Part shown: piece by piece, positions 8,015 through 17,340 of the stretch | How the letters are laid out: each line of letters starts with the position of its first letter | Position numbering within the stretch: the first letter of the stretch is position 1 | From: Gammaproteobacteria bacterium HGW-Gammaproteobacteria-2 | GTDB lineage: Bacteria > Pseudomonadota > Gammaproteobacteria > Xanthomonadales > Xanthomonadaceae | DNA: 34,735 nt | NCBI GenBank assembly: GCA_002840015.1 | Contig: PGZE01000057.1 | Coordinates: forward strand, 1 to 34,735 | Direction: 5' to 3' | Position numbers and translations under genes: made by a program | The notes under the pieces: model-generated | What the model was told of the DNA's origin: nothing | The model's database searches: none | What the model saw: the letters and a program-made list of their open reading frames with translations, nothing else

Positions 8015-9270
8015 CCACCGACCCGGCACTGAGCCATCATGCCGCGCTCGACGCGCGCCTGGTCGCCGCAGTGCGGCCAATCCGCATGCTGGAAGCGGTG
8101 AGTTGGCCGGCGCAGGTGCAGGAATCATTTCTTGCTGCCTGGCGCGCAGGCAAAATCAGCATGCCGCAGATCGCGTACCCCCGGTTTGATTTCCACGACG
8201 TGCGTAGCGAACTCGATGCCATCCATCGTGCCGCCGACGCCGACCATCCGCTCGGTCATTATCTGCAACAGACCAGCGAAAGCTGGCGCATCGCCACCCG
8301 CTTGCTCGATGTGCTTGGCAGCCATCGCGTCACCGCGTATTCCGCCCGCTTGTTCGGGCGGCCGGTGGAAATGCTGCCGGCCAACGGCCCGACCAATCTC
8401 GAAGCCGCCCGCCATTTCGTCGATCTGGCCAACGAGCTGGATCAGGAGTTGCGCAACGCCGAGCCCAGCTATGTGCTGCCTGCCGAGCAGGTGCAGCTCG
8501 AATTGCAGCAGGCCATCGATACGTTTTTTGTCGGCCATCAGATACGCGTCGAACTCGATCCCAACCTGATCGCCAAGGCCGCTGCCAGCCCGACTCGCAT
8601 CCGCCTGCGTACCAACACCGGCTTCAGCGAATACGATCGCAATCAGTTGCTGATGCACGAAGCCTTTGTTCACACCCTGACCGGCCTCAATGGCCGCGAG
8701 CAGCCCTGGCTCAAATCGATGGCACGCGGCGCGCCGCGCACTACCGCCACCCAGGAAGGCTTGGCGACGCTTTCGGAAATGCTCAGTGGCGCGATGGACA
8801 TCGGCCGCATGAAGCGCATCAGCCTGCGTATCGTTGCCATCGACAAGGCTATCCACGGTGCCGATTTCGTCGAGGTGTTTCGCTTCTTCATCGAGTCCGG
8901 GCAGACCGATATCGACAGTTTCACCTCGGCGCAGCGTGTGTTTCGCGGCGTACCCTTATCCGGCGGCGGCGCGTTCACCAAGGACACCGTCTACCTGCAC
9001 GGCTTGCTCGCGGTGCATACGTTCTTCCGCTGGTGTTTGCGGCATCGCCAACTCGCCCGCGCTCGGCAATTGTTCGCCGGCAAGATGGCGCTGGAAGATG
9101 TATTCGCGCTGGAATCGCAGTTAGCCAGCGGCGCGGTTGCCGCGCCGGGCTTTTTGCCGCCGTGGATGCAACGCGCCAATGGCCTCGCCGGGATGCTGGC
9201 TTTCTCGCTGTTCGTCAACAAGATTCGTCTGGACAACGTGGCGGCCGACGACCTGGTGCTGGGCTTGTAG
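8011..9270 (+). CDS. QEGLA-motif protein (DUF1704/KIAA0895-like putative metalloprotease)
   Basis: This 419-aa protein belongs to the family annotated as 'flavohemoglobin expression-modulating QEGLA motif protein'. The name-giving QEGLA is at residues 248-252. Upstream is HEAFVH (H216, E217, H221), an HExxxH zinc motif of the kind used by the related eukaryotic tubulin tyrosine carboxypeptidases (MATCAP); that link is from family knowledge, and the bacterial substrate is unknown. The GTG start overlaps the rsgA stop (GTGA), and the TGA of rsgA is embedded in it. No signal peptide or membrane span is seen. Confidence 0.83.
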   Translation: MTTDPALSHHAALDARLVAAVRPIRMLEAVSWPAQVQESFLAAWRAGKISMPQIAYPRFDFHDVRSELDAIHRAADADHPLGHYLQQTSESWRIATRLLDVLGSHRVTAYSARLFGRPVEMLPANGPTNLEAARHFVDLANELDQELRNAEPSYVLPAEQVQLELQQAIDTFFVGHQIRVELDPNLIAKAAASPTRIRLRTNTGFSEYDRNQLLMHEAFVHTLTGLNGREQPWLKSMARGAPRTTATQEGLATLSEMLSGAMDIGRMKRISLRIVAIDKAIHGADFVEVFRFFIESGQTDIDSFTSAQRVFRGVPLSGGGAFTKDTVYLHGLLAVHTFFRWCLRHRQLARARQLFAGKMALEDVFALESQLASGAVAAPGFLPPWMQRANGLAGMLAFSLFVNKIRLDNVAADDLVLGL

Positions 9271-9298
9271 GATAAATCCTCGCAGGCCCAGCCGCGGT

Positions 9299-11136
9299 TC
9301 AACGCTTCATGAAGCCGAAGAACTCTTCGTTGGTCTTGGTGTTCTTCATCTTGTCGAGCAGGAACTCGATCGCGCTGAGCTCGTCCATTGGGTGCAGCAG
9401 CTTGCGCAGAATCCAGATCTTCTGCAGCAGGTCGGCATCGATCAGTAGTTCCTCGCGGCGGGTGCCGGAGCGGTTGATGTTGATCGCCGGGTAGACGCGC
9501 TTTTCGGCGATACGGCGGTCCATGTGTACTTCCATGTTGCCGGTGCCCTTGAACTCCTCGTAGATCACCTCGTCCATCTTCGAGCCGGTTTCCACCAGCG
9601 CGGTGGCGATGATGGTCAGCGAACCACCTTCTTCGACATTGCGTGCAGCGCCAAAGAACCGCTTGGGCCGGTGCAGGGCATTGGCATCGACACCACCGGT
9701 GAGCACCTTGCCGGAGCTGGGCACCACGGTGTTGTAAGCACGCGCCAGGCGGGTGATCGAGTCGAGCAGGATCACCACGTCCTTCTTGTGTTCGACCAGG
9801 CGCTTGGCACGCTCGATCACCATCTCGGCAACCTGCACGTGACGTGCCGCCGGCTCGTCAAACGTTGAACTGACCACTTCGCCGCGCACCGTGCGCTGCA
9901 TCTCGGTCACTTCTTCCGGGCGCTCGTCGATCAGCAGCACGATCAGGTGAACGTCTGGATGGTTGTACATGATCGCGCTGGCGACGTTCTGCAGCAGCAT
10001 GGTCTTGCCGGCCTTGGGCGGCGACACGATCAGGCCGCGCTGGCCCTTGCCGATCGGCGACATCAGGTCCATGACGCGACCGGTGATGTCCTCGGTGGAG
10101 CCATTGCCGCGCTCCAGGGTGAAGCGCTGACGCGGGAACAGCGGCGTCAGGTTTTCGAACAGCACCTTGTTCTTGGACGCTTCCGGCGGCTCACCGTTGA
10201 TGGTGTCCACCTTGAGCAGGGCGACGTAACGCTCGCCATCCTTGGGGCTGCGGATGCGGCCGGCGATTTCATCACCGGTGCGCAGGTTGAAGCGGCGAAT
10301 CTGGCTGGGCGAAATGTAGACATCGTCGGGGCCGGCCAGATAGCTGGCCCGGCTACGCCATCGCCAACCCGGGTCAGCACCTTGAGCAGGGCAAAGATCA
10401 CGTCCTGCTTGCGTGCGCGCGCCACGCCGTCATGGATGTTGAGTTGCTCGGCGATGTCCAGCAGTTTGTGCGCCGGGAAACGCTTGAGATCGTTCAGGCT
10501 GTAGGTCGGGAAGTCGGCCGGGATCATCGGCGGCGGACGGTTGTCGCGCGGCTCAACTTCGGAATCATCGTTGTTGGCGCGCACAGCCGGCGCACCGCGG
10601 TCGCGATCGCGGTCACGGCGATTGCGGCGGTGGCGCTCGCGGCGGGCGTTTTCGCGCGGCGTCTGATTATTGTCGCCATTGTCGTTGTTCGATGTGCCTG
10701 AGCTGCCATCGCCAGGCACGTTGTCATTTGCCCCTGAACCGCCAGCGTTTTTTGCGGGCTCAGCAGCGAGCTTGGGCTCAGCCGCGAGCTTGGGCTCAGC
10801 CGCGGGCTTGGGCTCAGCAGCGGGCTTAGGCTCAGCAGCGGGCTTGGGCTCAGCAGCGATCTTGGGCTCAGCCGCGGGCTTGGGCTCAGCAGCGGGCTTG
10901 GGCTCAGCAGCGGGCTTGGGCTCGGCAGCGGGCTTGGGCTCGGCAGCGGGCTTGGGCTCAGCAGCGGGCTTGGGCTCAGCAGCGGGCTTGGGCTCAGCAG
11001 CGGGCTTGGGCTCAGCAGCGGGCTTGGGCACCGGCGCAGCTTTTGGCGTGCTGGTTGCGTCGTTGGTGGAAGAATCAGCCTGACCGCGCGCAGAAGCTTG
11101 CGCGGCGTCGCCGTTTTCGGTGGGTTGCTCGGACAC
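9299..11136 (-). pseudogene. rho: Transcription termination factor Rho, interrupted by an out-of-frame internal deletion
   Basis: Rho is the hexameric RNA helicase that ends transcription. Reading leftward from GTG 11136 (AAGGCGAGG ribosome binding site), 262 codons encode a ~195-aa low-complexity extension and the Rho N domain ([20 protein letters not shown]). This frame is lost just after RVGDGVA at 10351. Homology resumes in another frame at [18 protein letters not shown] (10345) and runs to the normal end at 9299: Walker [23 protein letters not shown], the Q- and R-loops, and terminal EFFGFMKR. Compared with remembered Rho sequences, about 18-20 codons are missing at the junction, including the RNP1 DGFGFLR of the primary RNA-binding site. 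Left as written, only fragments would be made. Rho is usually essential in this group, so sequencing or assembly error is a strong alternative. Confidence 0.85.
10761..11035 (-). repeat. 18-bp tandem repeats encoding (PKxAAE)15 in the Rho N-terminal extension
   Basis: Fifteen near-identical 18-bp units lie head to tail. On the minus strand each reads approximately GAGCCCAAGCCCGCTGCT. They encode PKPAAE, with single PKIAAE and two PKLAAE variants toward the N domain. Third-base differences (GCT/GCC/GCG) mark separate units. The result is a Lys/Glu/Pro/Ala-rich, probably extended or disordered segment, followed by an Arg/Asp-rich segment ([17 protein letters not shown]). Repeat number is likely to vary between strains by slippage. 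Confidence 0.9.
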
Positions 11137-11452
11137 GGGATGCACCTCGCCTTGAAGGTTGCGAGTGTGGAAGAGAGGGGTGTTTGCGATAAAAACTCGG
11201 GGCGCGAATGCGCGCCGCACGAATACACACTACCACTTGCCATGCCTCCGCAGCAAGCAGTTGCAGTGTTCAGCAGGCAGTCCGATCACCGCGTCCTGGC
11301 CTGATCCGGTCTTGCAGACACTGCTATCCGTCAAGCGAACCGTTGATCACGGCAATTTGCCGCTAATCACATAATTTTCCGCAGCCGTTGTTGCTGGTGT
11401 CATTCTACAGGTGTACATCATTGATTCGTCTTGAGCCCGGGGAGCCATACGC
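11137..11452. promoter_or_regulatory. Divergent rho / Yip1-operon intergenic region with a dyad symmetry
   Basis: These 316 bp hold no gene. They must carry the rho leader/promoter (leftward) and the promoter of the six-gene efflux operon (rightward). A dyad at 11344-11369 pairs TGAT..CGGCAA with TTGCCG...ATCA around a single central T and could be an operator or an RNA hairpin. A TTGACG on the minus strand near 11332 is a possible rho -35 box, but no good -10 box is visible. Two short direct repeats, GGTGTCAT and GGTGTACAT (11396 and 11410), precede the Yip1 gene and are a weak candidate for a LytTR site. The Yip1 gene has GGGGAG eight bases before its ATG. Confidence 0.4.
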
Positions 11453-12157
11453 ATGAACCTGTCCAGCAAAAATATTGCCGCCGCGCTGTCCGACATATTT
11501 CTTGCGCCGAGCAATCTGTTCAGCGCCCTGCCATCGCACCGGTCCTGGACGTGGGCGGCATTGGCGCTGCTGATCGCCGTGCAAATCGCCTCGATCTACG
11601 CATTCTTCGGGCCAATGAGCCCGGAGTGGATCGTTGAACAGCAGTTGGCAGTAGCCAACTTGTCGGCCAACGAGGCCGAGGCAGCGCGCTCTACCCTGAT
11701 GGCGATGGCGCCAAATATCGCGCACATCTCGGCGGCTTCATCGGTGATGATGGTGGGGCTGTTCCCCGCGTTGCTCGCGCTGGTGTACTTTCTCGGCGAG
11801 CGGCTGTTGTCCGGTTCGCGCCAGAGCTATGGCTCATGGTTCTCGATCAGCGTTTGGGCACAGATGCCGATGCTGCTCAATGCATTGGGGCTGATCGTGC
11901 TCAGCCTGTTGGCTGCATCACCCGATCAACCACTGGCGGTTGCCAACTATGCATCGCTCAACGGTCTGATTCTCGACCTGCCGTTGGGCCACCCCTGGTA
12001 CAACTGGGCACAGGCTTTCAGTGTGTTTTTCATCTGGAGCAGCGTATTGATCGCGATCGCGGTGCGGGTGGCGCAGCCCATCGCATGGGGCCGCGCGTTG
12101 CTGCTCGGCGCATTGCCCTACGTGTTGGTATTTGGCGTCTGGGCGGTGTTGGTGTGA
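11453..12157 (+). CDS. Yip1-family integral membrane protein
   Basis: This 234-aa protein has about five hydrophobic spans (around residues 34-52, 93-115, 133-155, 185-206 and 213-234). Its overall layout, with an N-terminal FLAPSNLFSALPSHRSW segment before the first helix, is typical of bacterial YIP1-domain proteins. No enzyme motif is seen. It is the first gene of the operon; its TGA overlaps the GTG of the adaptor gene (GTGA), so a role in the same efflux/envelope system is likely. The function of bacterial Yip1 proteins is not established. Confidence 0.75.
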   Translation: MNLSSKNIAAALSDIFLAPSNLFSALPSHRSWTWAALALLIAVQIASIYAFFGPMSPEWIVEQQLAVANLSANEAEAARSTLMAMAPNIAHISAASSVMMVGLFPALLALVYFLGERLLSGSRQSYGSWFSISVWAQMPMLLNALGLIVLSLLAASPDQPLAVANYASLNGLILDLPLGHPWYNWAQAFSVFFIWSSVLIAIAVRVAQPIAWGRALLLGALPYVLVFGVWAVLV

Positions 12158-13353
12158 CGCCTGCTACCCGCAAACGGGTCATCGCGGTTGCTGGGCTATT
12201 GGGCTTTGCAGCGCTGCTGTTGTGGCAACACCAACGCGCCGGTGGCCGTGGCATCGACGTGGATGTTGCAACGGTAAGCCGTGCGGCACTGGCCAGTACC
12301 ACGCTGGCTTCGGGAAGCCTGGTTTACGCACAGCAAATCCAGTTGCGCTCGCAGGTGACCGGGCGTGTTGCCGAGGTGCTGGTGGAAGAGGGCGAGCGAG
12401 TTCGCAAGGGTCAGGTACTGATGCGGCTCGACCCGGAGGCCTTCGATGCCGATCTGGCCAGCGCTGGCGCCGGCGTGCGCGCCGCCGAGATTGAAATTGA
12501 ATCGCGGCGCTCACGGGCGGCGGAACTCACGCGGCAATTGGATCGCCAGCGTGTGTTGTTCGCGCGGCATCTGGTCAGCCGCGAATCGTTCGAGCAACTG
12601 GCCAACGAAACCGAGCTGGCACAAATCGCGGTGCGCGCGGCGGTGCAGGCGTTGCACCAGCAGCAGGCGCAGCAGGCGCTGGCCCGCGACCGCCTGGAGC
12701 GCAGCGTGTTCAGCGCGCCTATCGATGGCTTGCTGGTATCGGTGGATGTGAAGCCGGGCGAAACGGTGATCGCTGGCACCGTCAATATCGTGGGGTCGGA
12801 CCTGATGGTGCTGGCCGATCCCAGCGTGCTGCTGGCCGAATTGCGCGTCGATGAAGCCGATATTGCGCAGGTGCAGTTGGGCCAGTCCGTCAATGTGTTT
12901 GCTGCGGCCTATCCGCAACAGGCGTTGCAGGGCGAAGTGGTACACATCGGCACCTCGGCGCGACAACTGGGCAGCGCACAAAGCCTCGCGTTCCGGGTGC
13001 GGGTGCAGTTGGCGCCACAACAGTTGAGCCTGCATCCGGGGATGAGCTGCCGCGCGGAAATTCTGACCGCGCAGGGCGAGCCTACCCGCAACGTGCCGGT
13101 GGCGGCGATTCAGCGCGACAAAGATGGCCAGTTCGTGTGGCGGGTGAATGCCGATGAGCGGGTCGAACGGGTGCCGGTAACGTTGGGCATGGCCAATGAT
13201 TTCGATCAGGCGGTCGACAGCACGCTGAGCGATGGTGAGCGCGTGGTAACTGGTCCGGGCCGGGTTATCGCACAGCTCAAGGCCGGAGATCGCATCCGCG
13301 CCAAGTCGGCCAAGGCCGAGGGCGCTGCGACCAGCGCAGAGTCGGCGAAATGA
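12154..13353 (+). CDS. Periplasmic adaptor subunit (HlyD/MacA-like) of an ABC efflux system
   Basis: This 399-aa membrane-fusion protein links an inner-membrane transporter to an outer-membrane channel. It has an N-terminal membrane anchor ([16 protein letters not shown]), a biotinyl-lipoyl-like half ([29 protein letters not shown]), a Gln/Ala/Arg-rich coiled coil (about residues 110-175), the second lipoyl half ([19 protein letters not shown]), then beta-barrel and membrane-proximal domains. The start is taken at GTG 12154, overlapping the Yip1 stop; a longer reading into the Yip1 gene is not homologous. The gene overlaps the ATPase gene by 4 bp (ATGA). Substrate unknown. Confidence 0.88.
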   Translation: MTPATRKRVIAVAGLLGFAALLLWQHQRAGGRGIDVDVATVSRAALASTTLASGSLVYAQQIQLRSQVTGRVAEVLVEEGERVRKGQVLMRLDPEAFDADLASAGAGVRAAEIEIESRRSRAAELTRQLDRQRVLFARHLVSRESFEQLANETELAQIAVRAAVQALHQQQAQQALARDRLERSVFSAPIDGLLVSVDVKPGETVIAGTVNIVGSDLMVLADPSVLLAELRVDEADIAQVQLGQSVNVFAAAYPQQALQGEVVHIGTSARQLGSAQSLAFRVRVQLAPQQLSLHPGMSCRAEILTAQGEPTRNVPVAAIQRDKDGQFVWRVNADERVERVPVTLGMANDFDQAVDSTLSDGERVVTGPGRVIAQLKAGDRIRAKSAKAEGAATSAESAK

Positions 13354-14093
13354 GCGCAGCGGCAATCGACACGGCAGCGGAGGTGATCCGGCTGGAATCG
13401 ATATCGAAGTCGTATCCAATGGCGGAATCGTCGTTTCTGGCCCTGGATCGCATCGATCTGAGCATTCGCGGTGGCGACTATGTCGCCATTGTCGGGCCAT
13501 CGGGTTCGGGCAAGTCCACGCTGATGAACCTGATTGGTTGCCTTGATGTGCCCAGCGAGGGCCGCTACTGGCTCAACGGCCGCGATGTGGCGCATCTGGA
13601 TGAGACGCAACTGGCCAACGAACGCAATCGTTCGGTCGGCTTCATCTTCCAGAGTTTCAACCTGTTGCCGCGAATGAGCACGCTGGCGAACGTGATCCAG
13701 CCGCTGATCTACCAGCAACTGCCCGCGCATGAACGCCGAGCGCGAGCGCAGGAAGCGCTGCGCCGGGTCGGCCTGGCCGAGCGCATGAGCCACCTGCCCA
13801 ACCAGCTTTCCGGTGGCCAGCGCCAACGCGTGGCGATTGCACGCGCGCTGGTCACCCGGCCGGCGATCCTGCTGGGCGATGAGCCCACCGGCAATCTGGA
13901 CAGCCACACCAGCACCGAAATCATGGCCCTGTTCGATGAATTGCATGCCGAGGGCCATACTATCGTGCTGGTCACCCATGAGCACGACATCGCCGAGCAT
14001 TGCGCACGCGTGGTGCGCCTGGTCGATGGCCGTATCGTCGAGGATCGCCGCAACGATCCGCAACCGACCCGCAGCAAGGCGAAGCCGACATGA
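13350..14093 (+). CDS. MacB/LolD-type ABC transporter ATP-binding protein
   Basis: This 247-aa nucleotide-binding subunit has Walker [10 protein letters not shown] (residues 49-57), Q-loop [11 protein letters not shown], signature LSGGQ (153-157), Walker [10 protein letters not shown] (D177-E178) and the switch His in VTHEHD (H210). The [27 protein letters not shown] segment and GCLDVPSEG are typical of the MacB/LolD/FtsE group, where ATPase and permease are separate chains. It overlaps both neighbours by 4 bp. All catalytic residues are intact. Confidence 0.93.
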   Translation: MSAAAIDTAAEVIRLESISKSYPMAESSFLALDRIDLSIRGGDYVAIVGPSGSGKSTLMNLIGCLDVPSEGRYWLNGRDVAHLDETQLANERNRSVGFIFQSFNLLPRMSTLANVIQPLIYQQLPAHERRARAQEALRRVGLAERMSHLPNQLSGGQRQRVAIARALVTRPAILLGDEPTGNLDSHTSTEIMALFDELHAEGHTIVLVTHEHDIAEHCARVVRLVDGRIVEDRRNDPQPTRSKAKPT

Positions 14094-15340
14094 TCGAAAG
14101 CCGCAGCAAGGCGATGCACGCCACGCTCGAAGGCACCATGGCGGCGCTACAGGCAATCCGCGCCAATGCGCTGCGCAGCGCATTGACCGCGCTCGGCATC
14201 ATCATTGGCGTTGCCGCCGTGATCGCGGTGGTGGCGGTGATGCAGGGCCTGTCGAGCACGATCAACCGGCAGCTCGATGACCTGGCCTCGGACATGGTCA
14301 TCGTCAGCGCCGACACGCCCACCCAACAAGCCTTGATCGGATTGCGCAATCGCTTGTCGTACGATGATTTTCTGGCGGTGCGCGAGCGGGTGCGCGGGAT
14401 CGAAAACATCACCGCGATGATGCAGCCGCCATCCTTTGGTGGACGCGTGAAGCAGGGCAGCCACAGCACGGTGACGCAGATCCTCGGCACCGACAGCAAT
14501 TACCAGGACGTGGTGCGGGTGTACACCGATCAGGGCCGGTTTTTGTCGGAGAGCGATGACCTGCGTCGGCGCCGTGTCGTGGTGCTCGGGCCGACGGTGG
14601 TGCGTGAGCTGGAACTGCCGGCCGATCCCGTCGGCAGTTTCATCGAACTGGGCGGTGACTGGTTTCGGGTGATTGGCGTCGCGGAAACGCGAGGTTCGTT
14701 GTTTGGGTTCGATCAGGACAATTACGTCATCGCGCCGTTTTCAACCTTGAAGGCACTGGCCGGAAATGCGCAGGACGAGGACGTACAGATTTACTACCGC
14801 CCGGGCAAAGGCGTTGCGCTCGACAGCATCGAAGCGCAGGTGCGACAGGTGCTGCGCGCACGCGCCAAGACGGCCGACGGCGCGCCCGATCCGTTCAAGG
14901 TGCAGACCGCCGAGCGCACGCGCAAATCCTTCGACAGCATCGTTCAAGGCGTCACCATGGTGGCCAGCGCGGTGGTCGGCATCAGCCTGCTGGTCGGCGG
15001 CATCGGCATCATGAACATCATGCTGGTGTCGGTCACCGAGCGCACCCGCGAGATCGGCATCGTCAAGGCACTCGGCGCGACGCCACAGTTCATCCTGATC
15101 CAGTTTCTGGTCGAGGCGTTGGTGCTGTCGCTGTTTGGCGGTTTGGTCGGTCTGGCGCTGGGTTGGGGGCTGGCGCTGTTGATTGCGCTTGCGGTACCGG
15201 GCATGAGCGGCGCAGCGGTACCGCTATGGGCGGTGCTGCTGGCACTGGGTTTCACCACCGCCATTGGCGTGATATTCGGGCTGGCGCCGGCGATCAAGGC
15301 CTCGCGATTGCATCCGATCGATGCACTGCGTTACGAGTAG
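14090..15340 (+). CDS. MacB-like ABC transporter permease (FtsX family)
   Basis: This 416-aa inner-membrane subunit has one N-terminal helix ([20 protein letters not shown]), a large periplasmic MacB_PCD domain (about residues 50-280), then three C-terminal helices of the FtsX domain beginning [39 protein letters not shown] is the coupling segment contacting the ATPase. The C-terminus ([15 protein letters not shown]) matches the family end. The ATG at 14090 overlaps the ATPase stop. Such transporters are mechanotransmitters that drive a periplasmic adaptor rather than classical importers. Confidence 0.92.
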   Translation: MIESRSKAMHATLEGTMAALQAIRANALRSALTALGIIIGVAAVIAVVAVMQGLSSTINRQLDDLASDMVIVSADTPTQQALIGLRNRLSYDDFLAVRERVRGIENITAMMQPPSFGGRVKQGSHSTVTQILGTDSNYQDVVRVYTDQGRFLSESDDLRRRRVVVLGPTVVRELELPADPVGSFIELGGDWFRVIGVAETRGSLFGFDQDNYVIAPFSTLKALAGNAQDEDVQIYYRPGKGVALDSIEAQVRQVLRARAKTADGAPDPFKVQTAERTRKSFDSIVQGVTMVASAVVGISLLVGGIGIMNIMLVSVTERTREIGIVKALGATPQFILIQFLVEALVLSLFGGLVGLALGWGLALLIALAVPGMSGAAVPLWAVLLALGFTTAIGVIFGLAPAIKASRLHPIDALRYE

Positions 15341-16474
15341 ATGACGACTACGACTACCAACCCGCCACGATCGATTGCCGCGCAATGGCGACAAAGCCTG
15401 GTACACGCCAGCCCGGCGTATTGGGCGATTCAGTTCATCGTGGCGGTGTCGTCGGTGTTGTTCTTGTGGAGCACACTCGCGCCGACGATGACGCTGCTTG
15501 AAGGCGCGACCGATCCAATGGTTGCACTGACGATTCGTTCCACGATTGATGCCATGCTGTTTTTTGCTGCCACCCATGTCGGCATTCGTCCGCTGTTGCG
15601 TATCGCCTATGTGCGGCAAACGCCCGACTGGCGTGCGTGGCTTGGTCTGGCCGGCTGGCTCATCGTGTTGGCGGCGATCACCGTTGGCTTGGGCGCACTG
15701 ATCGAATTGCTGGAGCTGGCCAAGGTTTCCGGGATCTCCGCGATCCGCTTCCAGGCGGGTGACAACACGTTCGGCATGGCGCTGCAGGGTCGGTTGTTAT
15801 ACCTCATCGCGATATTCAATCTGTTTGCGGCATACGCCATCTGGGCCGCGATCTATCTGGGCTACAAAGCATTGCAGGGGCGGCGGCGCCTGCAAACGCA
15901 ATTGCGCGAAGCGCGTCTGCGTCAGCTCACCCACCAGCTCAGCCCGCATTTTTTGTTCAACACCTTCAACAGCATTCGTGGCCTGATTTTCGAAGATCAG
16001 CAACGCGCCGCACAACTGGTGACCCAGCTTTCGGAATTGTTCCGCGTCCACCTGCAACATGAACTGCGTACCGAGCAAACGCTGGAAGAGGAGTGGCATC
16101 TGGCGCAGTGCTACCTCGACATCGAAGCGGCGCGGCTGGAAGCGCGATTGCGCAGGTACGTGGAACTGGACCCGGTATGCCTGCCCCGCAAAATTCCGGC
16201 ACTGAGCTTGTTGTGCCTGATGGAGAATGCGATCAAGCACGGTATCGCGCCCAATCGCGAACCCGGCTGGCTGCGGATCAGCGCGCGACCGCTGATGGCG
16301 GGATGGGTGCTGGAGGTCAGCAATTCGATTGGAGATGCCAGCACGCTGCCGAGCCACGGCACCGGGCTGGCCAACCTGCGCGAACGCCTGCAACTCGGGT
16401 TTGCCGAGCGCGCGCAGTTGCAGGTTGAATCATCGGCGGAGCGGTTTATGGTTCGCCTGACCCTGCCAAACTGA
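15341..16474 (+). CDS. LytS/AlgZ-type sensor histidine kinase
   Basis: This 377-aa membrane kinase has four hydrophobic spans in the first ~175 residues and almost no extracytoplasmic domain, then a short coiled coil and the PF06580-type kinase core. The phospho-acceptor motif is LSPHFLFNTFNSI (His203). The N-box is LMENAIKHG (N296) and the G-box GTGLANLRERL. Its ATG directly follows the permease stop codon, with no gap. With the LytTR regulator 14 bp downstream it forms a two-component pair that presumably senses membrane state or transporter activity and regulates this operon. Confidence 0.9.
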   Translation: MTTTTTNPPRSIAAQWRQSLVHASPAYWAIQFIVAVSSVLFLWSTLAPTMTLLEGATDPMVALTIRSTIDAMLFFAATHVGIRPLLRIAYVRQTPDWRAWLGLAGWLIVLAAITVGLGALIELLELAKVSGISAIRFQAGDNTFGMALQGRLLYLIAIFNLFAAYAIWAAIYLGYKALQGRRRLQTQLREARLRQLTHQLSPHFLFNTFNSIRGLIFEDQQRAAQLVTQLSELFRVHLQHELRTEQTLEEEWHLAQCYLDIEAARLEARLRRYVELDPVCLPRKIPALSLLCLMENAIKHGIAPNREPGWLRISARPLMAGWVLEVSNSIGDASTLPSHGTGLANLRERLQLGFAERAQLQVESSAERFMVRLTLPN

Positions 16475-16488
16475 GTATCCTGCCGACC

Positions 16489-17202
16489 ATGCCTGAACGC
16501 CTGCACACCCTGATCGTCGATGACGAGCGCCTGGCCCGCGCCGAGCTCAAGCGCCTGCTTGCCGCGCATCCACAGATCGAGGTGATTGGCGAGGCAGCCG
16601 ATGCGCAGCAAGCCTTGCACCTGCTGGCGACGTTGACGCCGGATATCGCCTTTCTCGATATCCAGATGCCGGGCATGAGTGGCCTGCAACTGGCCGAAGA
16701 AATCGAGGATCGTTGCCAGTTCGTGTTTTGCACCGCCTACGACAGTTACGCAATCGATGCCTTTGGCCTCAATGCGCTGGATTACCTGGTCAAGCCGGTG
16801 GTGCCCGAGCGCCTTGCCAGGACGCTGGAGCGGGTGCGCGCACGCGGCCGCGCTTCGGCACCGGTTTACTTGCCCAGCGACCACGGCCTGTTGCTGAAGT
16901 TTGGCGATAACGCGCGCATCGTGCGCCTGCACGACATCAACCGATTCGAGAGCATCGGCAATCATGCAGCGGTCTACACCACGCACGGCAAATCGTTTTT
17001 GCTCAGCTCGCTCAACCGCATCGAACAACGGCTCGACCCAGCGCATTTCTTCCGCGTCAGCCGCTCCGACATCCTGCGATTGGACGCGATCGCGCGCTTC
17101 GAGCTCGATATCGGACTGATCGCGCATCTTGTCGATGGCAGTGCGGTGGCGGTCAGCCGGCGCCAGGCGCAGGTGTTGAAGGCACGGATGGGTGGGTTGT
17201 AG
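16489..17202 (+). CDS. LytTR-family response regulator
   Basis: This 237-aa regulator has a receiver domain with acidic pocket DDE (residues 11-13), phospho-acceptor D57 in FLDIQMPG, Thr in FCTAYD and K in VKPV. It is joined to a C-terminal LytTR DNA-binding domain (about 135-235, with the INRFESIGNHAAVYT and FFRVSRSDILRLDAI segments). It completes the six-gene operon; such regulators usually bind direct repeats upstream of their own transport genes. The intergenic palindrome just downstream may end its transcript. Confidence 0.9.
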   Translation: MPERLHTLIVDDERLARAELKRLLAAHPQIEVIGEAADAQQALHLLATLTPDIAFLDIQMPGMSGLQLAEEIEDRCQFVFCTAYDSYAIDAFGLNALDYLVKPVVPERLARTLERVRARGRASAPVYLPSDHGLLLKFGDNARIVRLHDINRFESIGNHAAVYTTHGKSFLLSSLNRIEQRLDPAHFFRVSRSDILRLDAIARFELDIGLIAHLVDGSAVAVSRRQAQVLKARMGGL

Positions 17203-17231
17203 CGTGTGTTGGCTTGGTGTCGCATCACCGT

Positions 17232-17340
17232 AGGGTGGGTAGAGCAAAGCGAAACCCATCAATCCTGTTGCCTGCGAGTGTTGTGATGGGTTTCGGTCGC
17301 TTCGCGACAGCGTTCGCTGCGCGAACTACGCCTTCGTTGC
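17232..17340. repeat. REP-like dispersed palindromic repeat between convergent genes
   Basis: The perfect inverted repeat CGAAACCCATCA (17250-17261) / TGATGGGTTTCG (17284-17295) encloses a 22-nt loop. It lies in a stretch starting GTAGGGTGGGTAGAGC and continuing GTCGCTTCGCGACAGCG, which has the look of xanthomonad intergenic repeats. It lies between the LytTR regulator and gspE and could act as a factor-independent stop or mRNA stabiliser for both. The predicted gspE reading frame runs into it and uses a TGA inside its left arm. Confidence 0.65.

Noticed and set aside
10670-11083. Rightward open frame encoding a regular Gly-Leu-Gly-Ser-Ala-Ala repeat
   Set aside because: It is the antisense of the PKxAAE repeats in rho; it has no ribosome binding site or homology and exists only because the 18-bp unit is open in several frames.
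11836-12153. Extended N-terminus for the adaptor protein
   Set aside because: This part overlaps the Yip1 gene in another frame and has no homology; the GTG at 12154 gives the proper membrane anchor and a 4-bp coupling overlap.
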